Shown: positions 17,079-26,719, counted from the first letter of the stretch. The stretch: 64,000 nucleotides of DNA from Treponema sp. J25 (GCF_004343725.1 NZ_PTQW01000042.1:17755-81754); one strand, 5' to 3'. Program-made: numbers and translations. The notes: generated from the letters alone by a model not told the origin.

Positions 17079-17570
17079 ATGGCAGAAACCCACCAATACC
17101 TTACCTTAAGCATCGAAGGGGAACGGTACGCAATTCCGGTACTGAAGGTCCGGGAAGTCCTGGAATACACCAAGATCACCCCCATACCTCGCATGGCAGA
17201 ATACCTGAAGGGGATCATCAACCTCCGGGGGGCCAGTGTGCCCGTTATCGACCTCAGAATAAAGTTCGGGCTTCCACCGAGCGAACCCACCCGGGAAACC
17301 AGTATCATCGTCCTTGATATCGATACCCAGGAAGGACCGCTTATTCTCGGGGCTCTGGCCGACGCGGTGCATGAGGTAATCGAACTGGATCCTTCCCAGA
17401 TAGAGGAGGTGCCCCGCTTTGGAACAGGCCTCCTTATGAACTATGTTCAGGGGGTAGGGAAAAAGGACGGGGAATTCATCATCATCCTTAATATGGATGC
17501 CCTTTTTTCCACCGACGAAGTGGTCCAATTGGTTACTTCCCAGGACCTACAGTTTGCCCAGAAAGAATAG
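17079..17570 (+). CDS. cheW: Chemotaxis scaffold protein CheW
   Basis: CheW couples methyl-accepting chemoreceptors to the kinase CheA at the cell pole. The 163-residue single CheW domain is of standard length. It shows QYLTLSIEGERYAIPVLKVREVLEY, the conserved PIPRMAEYLKGIINLRGASVPVIDLRIKFGLP segment (receptor/CheA interface), and the C-terminal GVGKKDGEFIIILNMDALF. It has its own promoter and faces the flagellar operon tail by tail. Confidence 0.96.
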   Translation: MAETHQYLTLSIEGERYAIPVLKVREVLEYTKITPIPRMAEYLKGIINLRGASVPVIDLRIKFGLPPSEPTRETSIIVLDIDTQEGPLILGALADAVHEVIELDPSQIEEVPRFGTGLLMNYVQGVGKKDGEFIIILNMDALFSTDEVVQLVTSQDLQFAQKE

Positions 17571-17597
17571 CCGCCGGGGTGGACACCCAATATCACG

Positions 17598-17650
17598 CTG
17601 CTCTTTTCAGGGATCCTTTTCGAAGGGGCCTTGCTCGGTAAGAAGAGCAG
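17598..17650 (+). other. Long-range inverted repeat in the cheW 3' region
   Basis: CTGCTCTT (17598-17605) and AAGAGCAG (17643-17650) are perfect complements separated by 37 bases. It may close a structured 3' end of the cheW mRNA. There is no T-run, so it is not a standard terminator. Confidence 0.4.
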
Positions 17651-17692
17651 AGACTCCCCCTGGGAGAGCTTTCCTTCCCTCCCGCAAAGGGG

Positions 17693-17730
17693 GCGCAAAA
17701 ACTGGAAAGAGGGGCGCCCAAAGCCCCCTC
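17693..17730 (-). terminator. Candidate terminator of the flagellar superoperon
   Basis: Read on the minus strand just after the last gene (stop at 17738), GAGGGGGC and GCCCCTC pair with one bulge (17723-17730 with 17709-17715). The sequence TTTCCAGTTTTTG follows. The T-rich tail is interrupted, so efficiency is uncertain. Confidence 0.45.
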
Positions 17731-17737
17731 ACCAGGG

Positions 17738-18625
17738 TCAAAGAAGGGGGTTTTCCTGGTGGCGACGGGCTTCCACGGTGAGGGCCAGTTCTACCTCCGC
17801 CACCGTAACCCCCAGTTTTTTGGCAATCACATCAGGGCTTATGCCTGAACGGTACAGGCCCAGCACCTGTTCCCCCAGGGGAGGCGGTTTCGGCTGGATG
17901 GGCTCAGAAGAACGCACGAAAGCAGGAAAAGGTCGAGAAGAGGAGGGGCTTTTTTCTGGCTCCGCCGATGGGACTTTCTGTTCTGTTTTTTCCGCCCCGT
18001 CGGAGGCTTTTCTATCCGCGCCTTCGCCGCTGAAAGAGGGGGTACCCATCGGAGAGGGATTTTCCCGGGGGAAGGAGGAAAGAGCAGTCTCAACGGTTCC
18101 CGGGAGAGGCCCCCTTTGCAGAGGCCCGTTCTGGGGAGAAGCCTGTGGAATATCACCCTGAGGCCGATCAGAGGAGAGCCGCCGGGGGCTTCCCTCAGGG
18201 GAAGCCAGGGCGTTTTCTTCCATCTTCGGGGAAGAAGGGACAGGCACTTCGAGTTCAGGGAAGAGAACCCCCGCTCCTTTCGAGGGGGAAGCGGGTTGTG
18301 ACACACCTCCAGAGCTTTTCGCGCGCCGCCCTAGTTCCTGATAGGCCCGCTCTTCCTGCACCCGCCGCTCTACTTCCCGTTTGTAGCTTACAATACGCCG
18401 GTCCGTTTCTTCCAAAAGGGCTTTCAACTGCTTTACCCGCTCTTCGATCAGGGTAATGTCCCGATCGGTGGTGGCATCAATCTCTCGAACAAGCTGGGCC
18501 ACCTCTGCTTCGAGTTTTTCGAGGATCCGAGCAGGTTCGGTTCTCTTCTTCACATACCAGCGGAGGTACCACAACGAAAGGGCCCACAGCAACAGCCCCC
18601 CAAAAATAAGATAGGTACCCATCAT
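17738..18625 (-). CDS. Membrane-anchored coiled-coil protein with C-terminal HTH-like segment
   Basis: The 295-residue protein belongs to no named family I can assign. It has an N-terminal membrane segment (TYLIFGGLLLWALSLWYLRW, 4-23) and then ~80 residues of strong coiled coil (LEAEVAQLVREIDATTDRDITLIEERV). A long Pro/Ser/Glu-rich disordered region (~110-245) follows. A compact helical tail GLYRSGISPDVIAKKLGVTVAEVELAL (~255-285) resembles a small helix-turn-helix. It is the last gene of the flagellar operon, one base after the preceding gene. Its position suggests a flagellar accessory or localisation role, but that is inference. Confidence 0.75.
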   Translation of the reverse strand: MMGTYLIFGGLLLWALSLWYLRWYVKKRTEPARILEKLEAEVAQLVREIDATTDRDITLIEERVKQLKALLEETDRRIVSYKREVERRVQEERAYQELGRRAKSSGGVSQPASPSKGAGVLFPELEVPVPSSPKMEENALASPEGSPRRLSSDRPQGDIPQASPQNGPLQRGPLPGTVETALSSFPRENPSPMGTPSFSGEGADRKASDGAEKTEQKVPSAEPEKSPSSSRPFPAFVRSSEPIQPKPPPLGEQVLGLYRSGISPDVIAKKLGVTVAEVELALTVEARRHQENPLL

Positions 18626-18626
18626 C

Positions 18627-18965
18627 TTACCCGCTGAGATCGATCTTTGTTCCCAGTTCGGGATCCCGCACCACTTCTTTTTCTTTTTGTTCTGGGACTT
18701 CCTCTTCTTTTTCGCCAGGGGAGCGGCGTTGCCGGGGAGGAAGCTGTTTTTCCTTTTTCCCCGTATCGTCTTTTATTCGTTCTGCGCCGGTTTCGGGATT
18801 CTTGGTTTCCTTTACCGTCCGAACCTGTTCTTCATCTTTCTTTATCTGCTGGGCTACCTGGATAACCTGTTGTGCCGGGATATTTTCTTTGGTGCCACTC
18901 TGAAGTTTTCCGGCCTTATCAAGTTGACTGAATAAAGTCTGGAGATCAATAGGTTGTATACCCAT
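18627..18965 (-). CDS. Small charged protein of the flagellar operon
   Basis: The 112-residue protein is not recognised. It opens GIQPIDLQTLFSQLDKAGKLQSG; the rest is very rich in Lys, Glu, Gln and Pro and probably disordered, with no signal peptide or membrane segment. The frame is open further upstream, but I chose the ATG at 18965 because GAGGT lies six bases before it. The longer form would only deepen the overlap with fapA, which is 20 bases with this start. It lies between fapA and the membrane coiled-coil gene. Confidence 0.7.
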   Translation of the reverse strand: MGIQPIDLQTLFSQLDKAGKLQSGTKENIPAQQVIQVAQQIKKDEEQVRTVKETKNPETGAERIKDDTGKKEKQLPPRQRRSPGEKEEEVPEQKEKEVVRDPELGTKIDLSG

Positions 18966-20904
18966 CGGGACCTCGCTTTGTCTCTTCATCGGGCTCTTCA
19001 TATTTGGTTACCCGGATCAGGTTGTTCTCCAGAACAAAGGTGACCGCCCGGTATTCGCTCTTTACATCTTCCCGGACATCCCGGATGATGATTTTTACTC
19101 CCGGGAAGACCTTGCTGGCCGCTGAAATCCTACCCCTGCTCTGGAGGGCCTGGAGGTACTGCTGGGTAGTAGTAATTTCCTCTTTTATGTCCCCTAGATC
19201 TTTCAGAATAAACTGGCGTCGCTCTCCCAGTTCCTGGAGGTAGGCCTCTTTATCTTCGGGCAGGGATTTCCGTTGCTTTTTTATGTTGATAAGGGTTCGC
19301 AGGTTAAGCTCAATCTCATCGAGTTGTTTTTCCAGGGCCTCTTTCCGGGCAACAAGGTTATCGAGCTTTTCCTTGGCCTTTGGATCGAATCCCACCTCGC
19401 AAATGGTTTCGGTTCCACTGACGGGACTCCCCAGGACCTTGGCGTTAATTTCCTCCGTGGCTCGCAGGTGGCCACCGACAATGTTGGCCCGTTTTCCCTG
19501 GCAGATAATCCGTTTTTCTGCCACCACTTTGGAATTAATGATCCCATCGGAGACCACCACCATGTTGCCCGCTTCCACGATGGCATTTTCGATAAACCGG
19601 GACCAGATGGAGCGCCCCGCCCGGATCAGGCCACTACCCTTTCCCGCAATTCCCTGATGGACAATGATATCCCCTTCTGCATCCAATTCGGCTTTGCCCA
19701 CCGTTCCGTGAACTTCGATGTTCCCTGCGGCCTTTACAGAAAAACCATCTTCCACATTTCCTGTAATGAGGACCGTGCCCAGGAAGATGATGTTTCCCGT
19801 TTTGAGGTTCACATCCCCTTGCACGGTATAGATGGGCTCTACGTTGATCTTGCCCCCTGAAAGCACCACCTGACCGTTCATATCGGCGATAATGGTCAGC
19901 TGGTCCTCCGCCACATGCACGTTTTTTCCCAGGGGCAAGGGGATATCTTTGCCGTTTTTGGCGGGTAAAATCTTGCCGGTGACGGTTTTACCCGGCACGC
20001 CCCGTTCGGCCGGGACCTTCTTGGCTAGGGGCTGACCTTCCACCACGTTTTGAATGATATTTAGTTCCTTAAAATCAACCCGGCCACCAGGCCCTTCCTT
20101 AAGACGGACCTTTGTTTGGTCCGTTTCAAAATTATATTGAATATAGGCGTCCCGTCCGTTTTGGGGTTTGGTTCCTTCTGCCACAAGGACCATCTCTTTA
20201 TAAATAGGTCGATCCGTAAATTCCTGAAGGACCTCCTCTTTGATACCGTAGACCACCCGATTATTGCGAAGAAAACTCGCGATGGTCTCTGCCGAAAGAT
20301 CGCAGCCTCCTGGACCAGGGGGATTCACATAGATGTAGGCCTTCATTTCCTGATCGGTAATGTTCACCGTAATAATCGCATCGTTGGCGGGGTTCTGTAT
20401 GAAGGTCCCTACTTTTACGTAGACCCCCGCGGCTTCCTTTACGGTCTTCTCTACCAGGGCCTCATCTATTTCTCTGACCGCCCGGCTCGCCAGGGCATCC
20501 ATGGCTTGCTTCACCGTAGCCCGTCGACCCTTACCAGAAGGGGCGGTTACTTTAAGGAAGGCCCCCTCTGCAGCAAGATGCACAAAAACTTCGCCGTTGC
20601 GATCCTCTATCACGGGGCTTTGAATATCCAGGATGCTTTCGGTAGAAACGAGTTCAGGGGCCTTTTCAAGGGTGGCCCGGGCATAGACCCGGATTTTCCA
20701 GGGTTTTTGCAGGGTTCCGAAAAACCCTTTTATTCCCCGCTCCAGTATTTCATACTCCAGTTTTTTCACCGGCACATTAAGAAGGGTAGCCCCATTCGCC
20801 ACCGCCTCTTCGAGGGTTGTCCCCTCTACTTCCACGGTCTGGATGGCCCGGTCCCGTTCCAATCGTTCTTTCATAATTTTCTGGAGCTGGACAAAATCGA
20901 CCAT
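18946..20904 (-). CDS. fapA: FapA-like polymer-forming protein (DUF342)
   Basis: The 652-residue protein has an N-terminal Jag-N-like domain (TVEVEGTTLEEAVANGATLLN, residues ~18-75). A central DUF342 region follows with GKTVTGKILPAKNGKDIPLPLGKNV and stacked beta-helix turns such as NIEVHGTVGKAELDAEGDIIVHQGIAGKGS. A coiled coil (~520-600) completes it. In other bacteria FapA takes part in polar flagellar assembly and localisation. The frame is open to 20976, but that would overlap fliA by 50 bases. The ATG at 20904 has GGAGGAAG upstream and begins the Jag-N domain, so I used it. Confidence 0.88.
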   Translation of the reverse strand: MVDFVQLQKIMKERLERDRAIQTVEVEGTTLEEAVANGATLLNVPVKKLEYEILERGIKGFFGTLQKPWKIRVYARATLEKAPELVSTESILDIQSPVIEDRNGEVFVHLAAEGAFLKVTAPSGKGRRATVKQAMDALASRAVREIDEALVEKTVKEAAGVYVKVGTFIQNPANDAIITVNITDQEMKAYIYVNPPGPGGCDLSAETIASFLRNNRVVYGIKEEVLQEFTDRPIYKEMVLVAEGTKPQNGRDAYIQYNFETDQTKVRLKEGPGGRVDFKELNIIQNVVEGQPLAKKVPAERGVPGKTVTGKILPAKNGKDIPLPLGKNVHVAEDQLTIIADMNGQVVLSGGKINVEPIYTVQGDVNLKTGNIIFLGTVLITGNVEDGFSVKAAGNIEVHGTVGKAELDAEGDIIVHQGIAGKGSGLIRAGRSIWSRFIENAIVEAGNMVVVSDGIINSKVVAEKRIICQGKRANIVGGHLRATEEINAKVLGSPVSGTETICEVGFDPKAKEKLDNLVARKEALEKQLDEIELNLRTLINIKKQRKSLPEDKEAYLQELGERRQFILKDLGDIKEEITTTQQYLQALQSRGRISAASKVFPGVKIIIRDVREDVKSEYRAVTFVLENNLIRVTKYEEPDEETKRGPDGYTTY

Positions 20905-20926
20905 CAAAACCTGTCTTCCTCCGGTA

Positions 20927-21715
20927 CTAGACGATACCCTTTCGGATGTTGGTAAGCTTTGCCCGTAACCGTACAATAGCCTTCGTATGAAGCTGGGAAA
21001 CCCGGGATTCGGTTACATCCAGAACCTGGCCGATTTCTTTTAAGGTCAGGTCTTCGTAATAATACAAAATGAGCACCTTCTTTTCTTTTTCGGGAAGTTC
21101 ATTAATGGCTTCTACAATAATTCGGCGGATTTCGTCTTTTTCGACGATAACCTCTGGATTAAGACTTGCAGGCGCCTCGATACTATCCCCAATGGACATG
21201 CGATCGTTTTCATCTCCGGAGAACCAGATATCATTCAATGAAAGCAAGGAGGTTCCCGAAATTTTCATCACCGTTTTAAGGTACTCTTCTTCATCCATGC
21301 CAAGGGCCTGGGCAATCTCCTGATCCGTGGCGGTCCGCCCCAACTGGGCTTCCAGGGTACTGATGGTTTCTTCTAGTTCCTTGGTCTTTTGCCGCACCGA
21401 CCGGGGCACCCAATCGATGGAACGGAGTTCATCAAAAATGGCCCCCCGAATCCGGGTTACCGCATAGGTTTTAAATTTTACATTCTTCGCCGGATCGTAT
21501 TTATCGATTGCGTCCAGCAAACCAAAAACCCCGAACCCCACCAGGTCATCAAATTCCACCGTATGGGGCATACCAACGGCGATTTTTCCTGCCACATACT
21601 TTACCAGGGGCGCATATTGTTTAATAAAGGCCTCCCGGATTTTTGGATCCCGGGTCTTTTTATAGAGTTCCCACAATTCTTCTTCTGTCCGTTCTTCCAG
21701 GAGGACATTCCCCAT
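20927..21715 (-). CDS. fliA: RNA polymerase sigma-28 factor (FliA/WhiG family)
   Basis: This is the flagellar sigma factor. The 262 residues contain region 2 ([45 protein letters not shown] and [23 protein letters not shown]), region 3, and region 4 with the helix-turn-helix [26 protein letters not shown]. Its likely targets in this window are the two TAA-N15-CCGATAC promoters at 41616-41642 and 35384-35410, which would create a positive loop because fliA is itself in that operon. It starts three bases after the 229-residue gene. Confidence 0.96.
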   Translation of the reverse strand: MGNVLLEERTEEELWELYKKTRDPKIREAFIKQYAPLVKYVAGKIAVGMPHTVEFDDLVGFGVFGLLDAIDKYDPAKNVKFKTYAVTRIRGAIFDELRSIDWVPRSVRQKTKELEETISTLEAQLGRTATDQEIAQALGMDEEEYLKTVMKISGTSLLSLNDIWFSGDENDRMSIGDSIEAPASLNPEVIVEKDEIRRIIVEAINELPEKEKKVLILYYYEDLTLKEIGQVLDVTESRVSQLHTKAIVRLRAKLTNIRKGIV

Positions 21716-21718
21716 ACC

Positions 21719-22408
21719 CTATCCTTTCTGGTCCTTTTTTAACAGGGTTTGTATCGCCATGGCCATTTCTTTCGGATCGAAGGAATCGGCTCCCCCCTTT
21801 CCTTTGGTTCCTTTCCCACCAGGATCTCTCCGGGAGGAATTGGATACCTCTTCTTCTTCCTCAACCCCAGGAGTGATAAAAGAATCGGCCATACTTTCTA
21901 AATCGGGTAGTTCATCCACATCATCGATGATACCCGGCGGCAATGCAGGCATGGGTTCTTCCCGTAGCCCCGCATCTGCCACATCCGAACTAGCAACCCC
22001 TTGTTTAGTATACTCGCCTTCTTCCATCTGGTCCAGAGCTTTTTCTGGATTAGGTGCTCCCCCCGGTGAAACCATTTCTTCGAGGCCTTCTTCCTCCGCC
22101 GACAACGCTGCGGCAGGACTCAGTTCCTCCCCTTCTCCTTCAAGGGTAATATTAACTCGAGACCCCGGCGGAGGGCCTTCTTCTTCCAATGATGGAGTTC
22201 CTTCTGTTCCTCGCCCTGTCTGCATAAGTTCCGGCAAATATTGGGTAATAAGCCAATAGGCGATACCGCTCAACACAAAAAAAAGCACCCCCATGAGGAA
22301 GGCCCGTAGCAAAAGAACCCAAAAAGAAACCCCACTTATAAGTCCTATAAGAAAAGAGATACCGAAGGCCACCGCTGCAGTAATACCACTTATTTTAGGA
22401 TCAAACAC
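21719..22408 (-). CDS. Membrane protein with acidic tail between flhG and fliA
   Basis: The 229-residue protein is not recognised. Two adjacent hydrophobic helices (ISGITAAVAFGISFLIGLISGVSFW and VLLLRAFLMGVLFFVLSGIAYWLI, ~7-58) form a hairpin in the membrane. The remaining ~165 residues are very acidic and low in complexity (many Glu, Asp, Gly, Pro). It closes with the short basic helix DPKEMAMAIQTLLKKD. The location between flhG and fliA suggests a role in flagellar number, placement or sigma control, but nothing in the sequence shows it. Confidence 0.78.
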   Translation of the reverse strand: MFDPKISGITAAVAFGISFLIGLISGVSFWVLLLRAFLMGVLFFVLSGIAYWLITQYLPELMQTGRGTEGTPSLEEEGPPPGSRVNITLEGEGEELSPAAALSAEEEGLEEMVSPGGAPNPEKALDQMEEGEYTKQGVASSDVADAGLREEPMPALPPGIIDDVDELPDLESMADSFITPGVEEEEEVSNSSRRDPGGKGTKGKGGADSFDPKEMAMAIQTLLKKDQKG

Positions 22409-22432
22409 CTGGGCCTCCTTTCTTACAGGGTA

Positions 22433-23317
22433 TCATCGTGCAAAAAGACGACGGATTAAATTCCCTAAGCCCCCATCTTCCCGAATATCGGTCTTTTCCA
22501 TCCGTCCCACGATATGTTGAATACAATGGGAAGCCTTGCTTTTCGGGTCCAACACCAGAAACGGCTTTTGGCGGAGCACCGCCAGGGGAACCGCGGGATC
22601 GTCATAGATAAATCCGAGATAATCTACCTTAAGGTTCAGGAACTGACTTGCGATGTTAATCATCCGGTCTGCCACTTTTTTTGCTTCCGCCACCGTTTTT
22701 ACCCGATTAACGATGAGCTTAAGCCCCATGTTAAGATTGTCAATTTCGGTGGCGATTATTTTAATAATCCCGTAGGCATCGGTAATTGCGGTAGGTTCAG
22801 GGGTGGTTACAATAATCGCATCATCTGCGGCGGCTACAAAGGCAAGCACATTATTCGAAACCCCCGCACTGGTATCGATAATGATAATGTCCGCCTCCTG
22901 TAAGGTGTACAGTTCATTGATAAAATTCTGCCGTTCGTCCTCATTCAAATTGGCAATTTTAGAAAAACCACTCGCCCCGGCCACGATTTTTATGCCATAT
23001 TCGGTATCCAGAATAATTTCCCGCATGGTCTTTTGCTTGCGGATCACATGGAACAGGTTGTACTTGGGAATCATGTTCAGCATCACGTTTACGTTGGCAA
23101 GCCCGAGGTCCGCATCCATTACAATAACCTTTTTACCCATCCGGGCATAGGCTAAGGCCATGTTCACCGATACATTGGTTTTTCCCACACCGCCCTTTCC
23201 ACTGGCCACCGTAATAATGCGGGTCTTTTTTCCCCGGGGGGAAGGAGCGGAGGCGGTTCCCCCATTTTTTGCCTTTACCAGTTCTCGTAGCTGGGCTGCC
23301 TGATCTTCCATGCTCAT
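22433..23317 (-). CDS. flhG: Flagellar number regulator FlhG (MinD-like ATPase)
   Basis: FlhG is a MinD/ParA-family ATPase that works with FlhF to set flagellar number and position. The 294-residue protein has the deviant Walker A ASGKGGVGKTNVSVNMA (~36-52) and the switch region VIVMDADLGLANVNVML. DIIIIDTSAGVSNNVLAFV and TTPEPTAITDAYGIIKI are further family marks, with a C-terminal basic membrane-targeting helix (GNLIRRLFAR). The N-terminal DQAAQLRELV resembles the FlhF-activating peptide of FlhG proteins. It overlaps flhF by four bases. Confidence 0.95.
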   Translation of the reverse strand: MSMEDQAAQLRELVKAKNGGTASAPSPRGKKTRIITVASGKGGVGKTNVSVNMALAYARMGKKVIVMDADLGLANVNVMLNMIPKYNLFHVIRKQKTMREIILDTEYGIKIVAGASGFSKIANLNEDERQNFINELYTLQEADIIIIDTSAGVSNNVLAFVAAADDAIIVTTPEPTAITDAYGIIKIIATEIDNLNMGLKLIVNRVKTVAEAKKVADRMINIASQFLNLKVDYLGFIYDDPAVPLAVLRQKPFLVLDPKSKASHCIQHIVGRMEKTDIREDGGLGNLIRRLFAR

Positions 23318-24624
23318 CTCCCTTCGAGTACATCCGAAGCGGTCTTGGAAAAGCGCTTCTCTATATATGGTCTATCGATTTTAAATCCTTCAAGATTAAT
23401 AAGAAAATTCACCACCGATGCCCGCTCAATATCCTGAGGCACCCGCTGGCCATTGGTAATAAAAGAAATGGATTTGCCCTTTTCATTCAGGGCGCTTACC
23501 ACATTCCCGATGCGATTTGTTTCGTCCAATTTAGTCACAATCACCGAGCGATAATTAAAGGGCTCAAACTGCTGGAGGATTTCCTTGATATCGCTTGCCT
23601 TGGTGGTGGCCGCAAGGGCAAGGTGCACCTCCATGCTGGTGCCACAGGCGGCAAGGAGTTCCTTCATTTCTGCCAGTTTGATAGAATCCCGGGGACTCTT
23701 TCCAATGGTATCCACCAGCACGAGATCGACCTCATCAGCATAGAGGGAAATGGTTTTTCTTAAGTCTTCGTAGGTTTCTACACAAGACACGGGGATCCCC
23801 ATGATTTCCCCATATTTTTCAATCTGTTGACGGGCCGCAATACGATAGTTGTCGATGGTAATCATCCGCACCGAAACGGCGGGGGTATTATTGATGCCCA
23901 GCCCATAGATGGCCGCCAATTTGGCGATGGTAGTGGTTTTACCCACACCGGTGGGTCCCACTAATACCATTACCCGGGGCTTCGTCTTAGATTCGGTTCC
24001 TGAATAGAGCTCGATACTTTCCCCGATCCATTCCACCACCTGTTTCTGAATCCGGTCAAAATCTTCGAGTTCCGCCAAGGGGAATTCCCGTCGTATTCGC
24101 TGTTGAATACGGGAAATGTAGGAATGGGAAAACTCATTTCCTGCCAGGAGTTCTCCGATTTTTATGATGGTGGGATGCTCTTCTGCCGACACTGACATGC
24201 CCAATTGGCTTTCGAGCCGTTCCTTAAGGCTCCGCACCTCCTGAAGCACCACCTTTATGGTGGGATCACTTCCCTTACCCGCGAGGGCAAGAATTTTCTG
24301 TTTTTCCTCTTCCAAAGACGTTTCTGCGCTCCGTGGGGATGCGGTCGCAAGGTTCCGAGATCCCTCTCCCTTCACGGGGGGACTTGCAGCATCCCGACAA
24401 GAGGCGACTTCTTTTCGAGCAAGGGAAGAAAGAAGGCTTTGCGGGCGCTCTGGTTCCTTCACAAAGCCCATGATTTCTACCCCTTCCCGGCTGAAGAGCC
24501 CTAAGAAACCACCAATCTGGACTGTCCGCTGCATGTAAATTTGTATGTTATCCCCGTACTTTGCTCGGGCTTTTCTGAGGCATTCTTCGTACGTGGCTCC
24601 CTGCTCCGCAAAATAGGTCAACAT
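23314..24624 (-). CDS. flhF: Flagellar biosynthesis GTPase FlhF
   Basis: This SRP-type GTPase places the flagellar export apparatus at the cell pole. The 436 residues comprise an N-terminal B domain (MLTYFAEQGATYEECLRKARAKYG, then a low-complexity linker). The NG domain follows with G1 VLVGPTGVGKTTTIAKLAA (~222-240), ITIDNYRIAARQQIEKY, G3 DLVLVDTIGKSPRD, and VTKLDETNRIGNVV. Length is within the family range. It lies between flhA and flhG, as in other spirochetes. Confidence 0.95.
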   Translation of the reverse strand: MLTYFAEQGATYEECLRKARAKYGDNIQIYMQRTVQIGGFLGLFSREGVEIMGFVKEPERPQSLLSSLARKEVASCRDAASPPVKGEGSRNLATASPRSAETSLEEEKQKILALAGKGSDPTIKVVLQEVRSLKERLESQLGMSVSAEEHPTIIKIGELLAGNEFSHSYISRIQQRIRREFPLAELEDFDRIQKQVVEWIGESIELYSGTESKTKPRVMVLVGPTGVGKTTTIAKLAAIYGLGINNTPAVSVRMITIDNYRIAARQQIEKYGEIMGIPVSCVETYEDLRKTISLYADEVDLVLVDTIGKSPRDSIKLAEMKELLAACGTSMEVHLALAATTKASDIKEILQQFEPFNYRSVIVTKLDETNRIGNVVSALNEKGKSISFITNGQRVPQDIERASVVNFLINLEGFKIDRPYIEKRFSKTASDVLEGR

Positions 24625-24631
24625 AGGCTCC

Positions 24632-26719
24632 TCATTCTTCTAATCGTATTTCACCTACCGCTTCCACCGTAACATCCGGGACAATCTCCGGCACCGACAA
24701 CACCACGAGGTCCGGTAGCTCCCGTTCGGTGCTGGATTTTACCAGGGGGCGGGCCGCCTCTGAACACAGGATGATGGGAATGAGTCCCCGCTCTTGCATG
24801 GCCGCCACCGACCGGGACAGGGCCTTAATCCAGGCCCGCTGGACCGCCGGCTCCAGAACCGCCACGGTTCCGCTTGAAGTTTCGACCCGGCTATCGATTA
24901 TTTTCTGTTCCAGCGACTGTTCCAGGGTCAATACCCGCAGTACCCGTTCTTCATCGGCATACTGAAGACAAATCTGCCGGGCCAGGGCCTGACGGGCCTT
25001 TTCCGTAAGGAACTGGGTATCCTTGGTAATGCCCCCGTAATCGGCGAGGGCCTCCAAAATGGCCACCATGTTCCGGATCGACACCTGTTCCCGCAGCAAG
25101 GCCTGGAGCACCTTCTGGATTTCTCCCAGGGAAAGGAGTTTCTGCGCCTCCTCCACCACCGCGGGATATTCCTTTTTAAGGGTTTCCAGGATTCCCTGGG
25201 TTTCTTGCCGTCCTAAGATTTCCGCCGCATGGCGCTTAATGATTTCGGTTAAATGGGTTGCAATAATAGAAGGCGGATCCACCACGGTATACCCTGCCCG
25301 TTCCGCCTGATCCCGTTTATCTTCGCTGATCCACACCGCAGGGAGCCCAAAGGCGGGATCCCGCGTCTTTTCTCCCCCGATATCTTCGGTAACCCCTCCA
25401 GGATTGATGCAAAGGAAGTACCCCATTCGGATCTTCCCCCGTCCCACATCAACCCCCTTAATCTTAAAACAATATTCTGAGGGTTCTAACCGCATATTAT
25501 CGATGATACGGATCCGAGGAATCACGAGTCCCAAATCCAGGGCCGATTCCCGACGAATCCGGTGGACCCGCTCCAGGAGTTCCGCCCCCTTATCTCGATC
25601 CACCAGAGGAATAAGCCCATACCCTAATTCCAGGGAAAGGGGATCCAGGGGAACCACCGGGGACAACTCCCCTTCTTCGGGGGGACGTTTGGCCTGGGCG
25701 GCTTTTACTTTATCCGCCTCTGCCTGTTTCAGATGGGTCTGACCAAGCCGATAGGCCGTAAAGGCCATAAAGCCCGCCAGGGGAATAAGCACATACCAGG
25801 GGAATCCCGGAAGCAAAGCAAAGCCCGCGAGGACAAAGGCGGCGATCCAATAAATGCGGGCATCCTGCGAAAATTGCTTTGCTACATCGGCACCAAAGGT
25901 GCCTTCAGAAATCGAACGGGTTACAATGATACCCGTAGCTGTAGAAATAAGGAGGGCCGGGAACTGGGAAAGGAGCCCATCCCCAATGGTAAAGGTGGTA
26001 TAGGTTCCCAGGGCCGTAAGGAATGGTTCCCCATGAAGGGTCATCCCTATGATAAGGCCCCCCAGAACGTTCACAATGGTGATAAAGATACCGACCTTTA
26101 CGTTCCCAGAAACAAATTTACTGGCCCCATCCATGGCCCCGTAAAAATCGGCCTCCCGCTGGAGTTCCATCTTTTTTTTATGGGCCTCTTCTTCGGTAAT
26201 GGCCCCTGAGTTGTACTCCGCTTCGATAGCCATCTGCTTTCCGGGCAGGGCATCCAAAGCAAAACGGGCAGCCACTTCGGCAACCCGGGTGGCCCCTTTG
26301 GTAATAACGATGGCCTGGACCGCAATGATAACAATAAAAATCACAAAACCAATCACAAGCCCCTCGGTACCACCGGAACCCACCACAAAGGAGGCAAAGG
26401 CCTTGATCATCTTTCCATCAAATTTCATCCCCTTTGAAAGGATAAGCCGGGTTGAGGAAACATTGAGGGCTAATCCAAAAACGGTAGCCACGAGGAGAAT
26501 GGTAGGGAAGATGCTAAATTCTACCGGTCGCTTGGTGTACAGGACAATGAGGAGAATAAGAAGCGACAATACCAGGTTCATGGCCATAAGCGCATCCAAG
26601 AGCACCGTGGGAAGTGGCACAATAAGCATCACCACGACGAGCACCACCCCGAGGGCTACAAAGAGATCGCTTGAATTATTGACAAAAGCGGCACTTACTA
26701 TTCGCCGTGCATCGGACAT
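24632..26719 (-). CDS. flhA: Flagellar type III export protein FlhA
   Basis: FlhA is the nonameric export gate of the flagellar type III secretion system. The 695-residue protein has about eight membrane helices in the first ~340 residues. The FHIPEP-type signature region is GTEGLVIGFVIFIVIIAVQAIVITKGATRVAEVAARFALDALPGKQMAIEAEYNSG. A large cytosolic domain with four subdomains follows, binding chaperone-substrate complexes. Length is typical. Confidence 0.97.
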   Translation of the reverse strand: MSDARRIVSAAFVNNSSDLFVALGVVLVVVMLIVPLPTVLLDALMAMNLVLSLLILLIVLYTKRPVEFSIFPTILLVATVFGLALNVSSTRLILSKGMKFDGKMIKAFASFVVGSGGTEGLVIGFVIFIVIIAVQAIVITKGATRVAEVAARFALDALPGKQMAIEAEYNSGAITEEEAHKKKMELQREADFYGAMDGASKFVSGNVKVGIFITIVNVLGGLIIGMTLHGEPFLTALGTYTTFTIGDGLLSQFPALLISTATGIIVTRSISEGTFGADVAKQFSQDARIYWIAAFVLAGFALLPGFPWYVLIPLAGFMAFTAYRLGQTHLKQAEADKVKAAQAKRPPEEGELSPVVPLDPLSLELGYGLIPLVDRDKGAELLERVHRIRRESALDLGLVIPRIRIIDNMRLEPSEYCFKIKGVDVGRGKIRMGYFLCINPGGVTEDIGGEKTRDPAFGLPAVWISEDKRDQAERAGYTVVDPPSIIATHLTEIIKRHAAEILGRQETQGILETLKKEYPAVVEEAQKLLSLGEIQKVLQALLREQVSIRNMVAILEALADYGGITKDTQFLTEKARQALARQICLQYADEERVLRVLTLEQSLEQKIIDSRVETSSGTVAVLEPAVQRAWIKALSRSVAAMQERGLIPIILCSEAARPLVKSSTERELPDLVVLSVPEIVPDVTVEAVGEIRLEE

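Noticed and set aside
18966..19001. Longer start of the small charged flagellar protein
   Set aside because: Deepens the overlap with fapA and lacks a ribosome-binding site; ATG 18965 has one.
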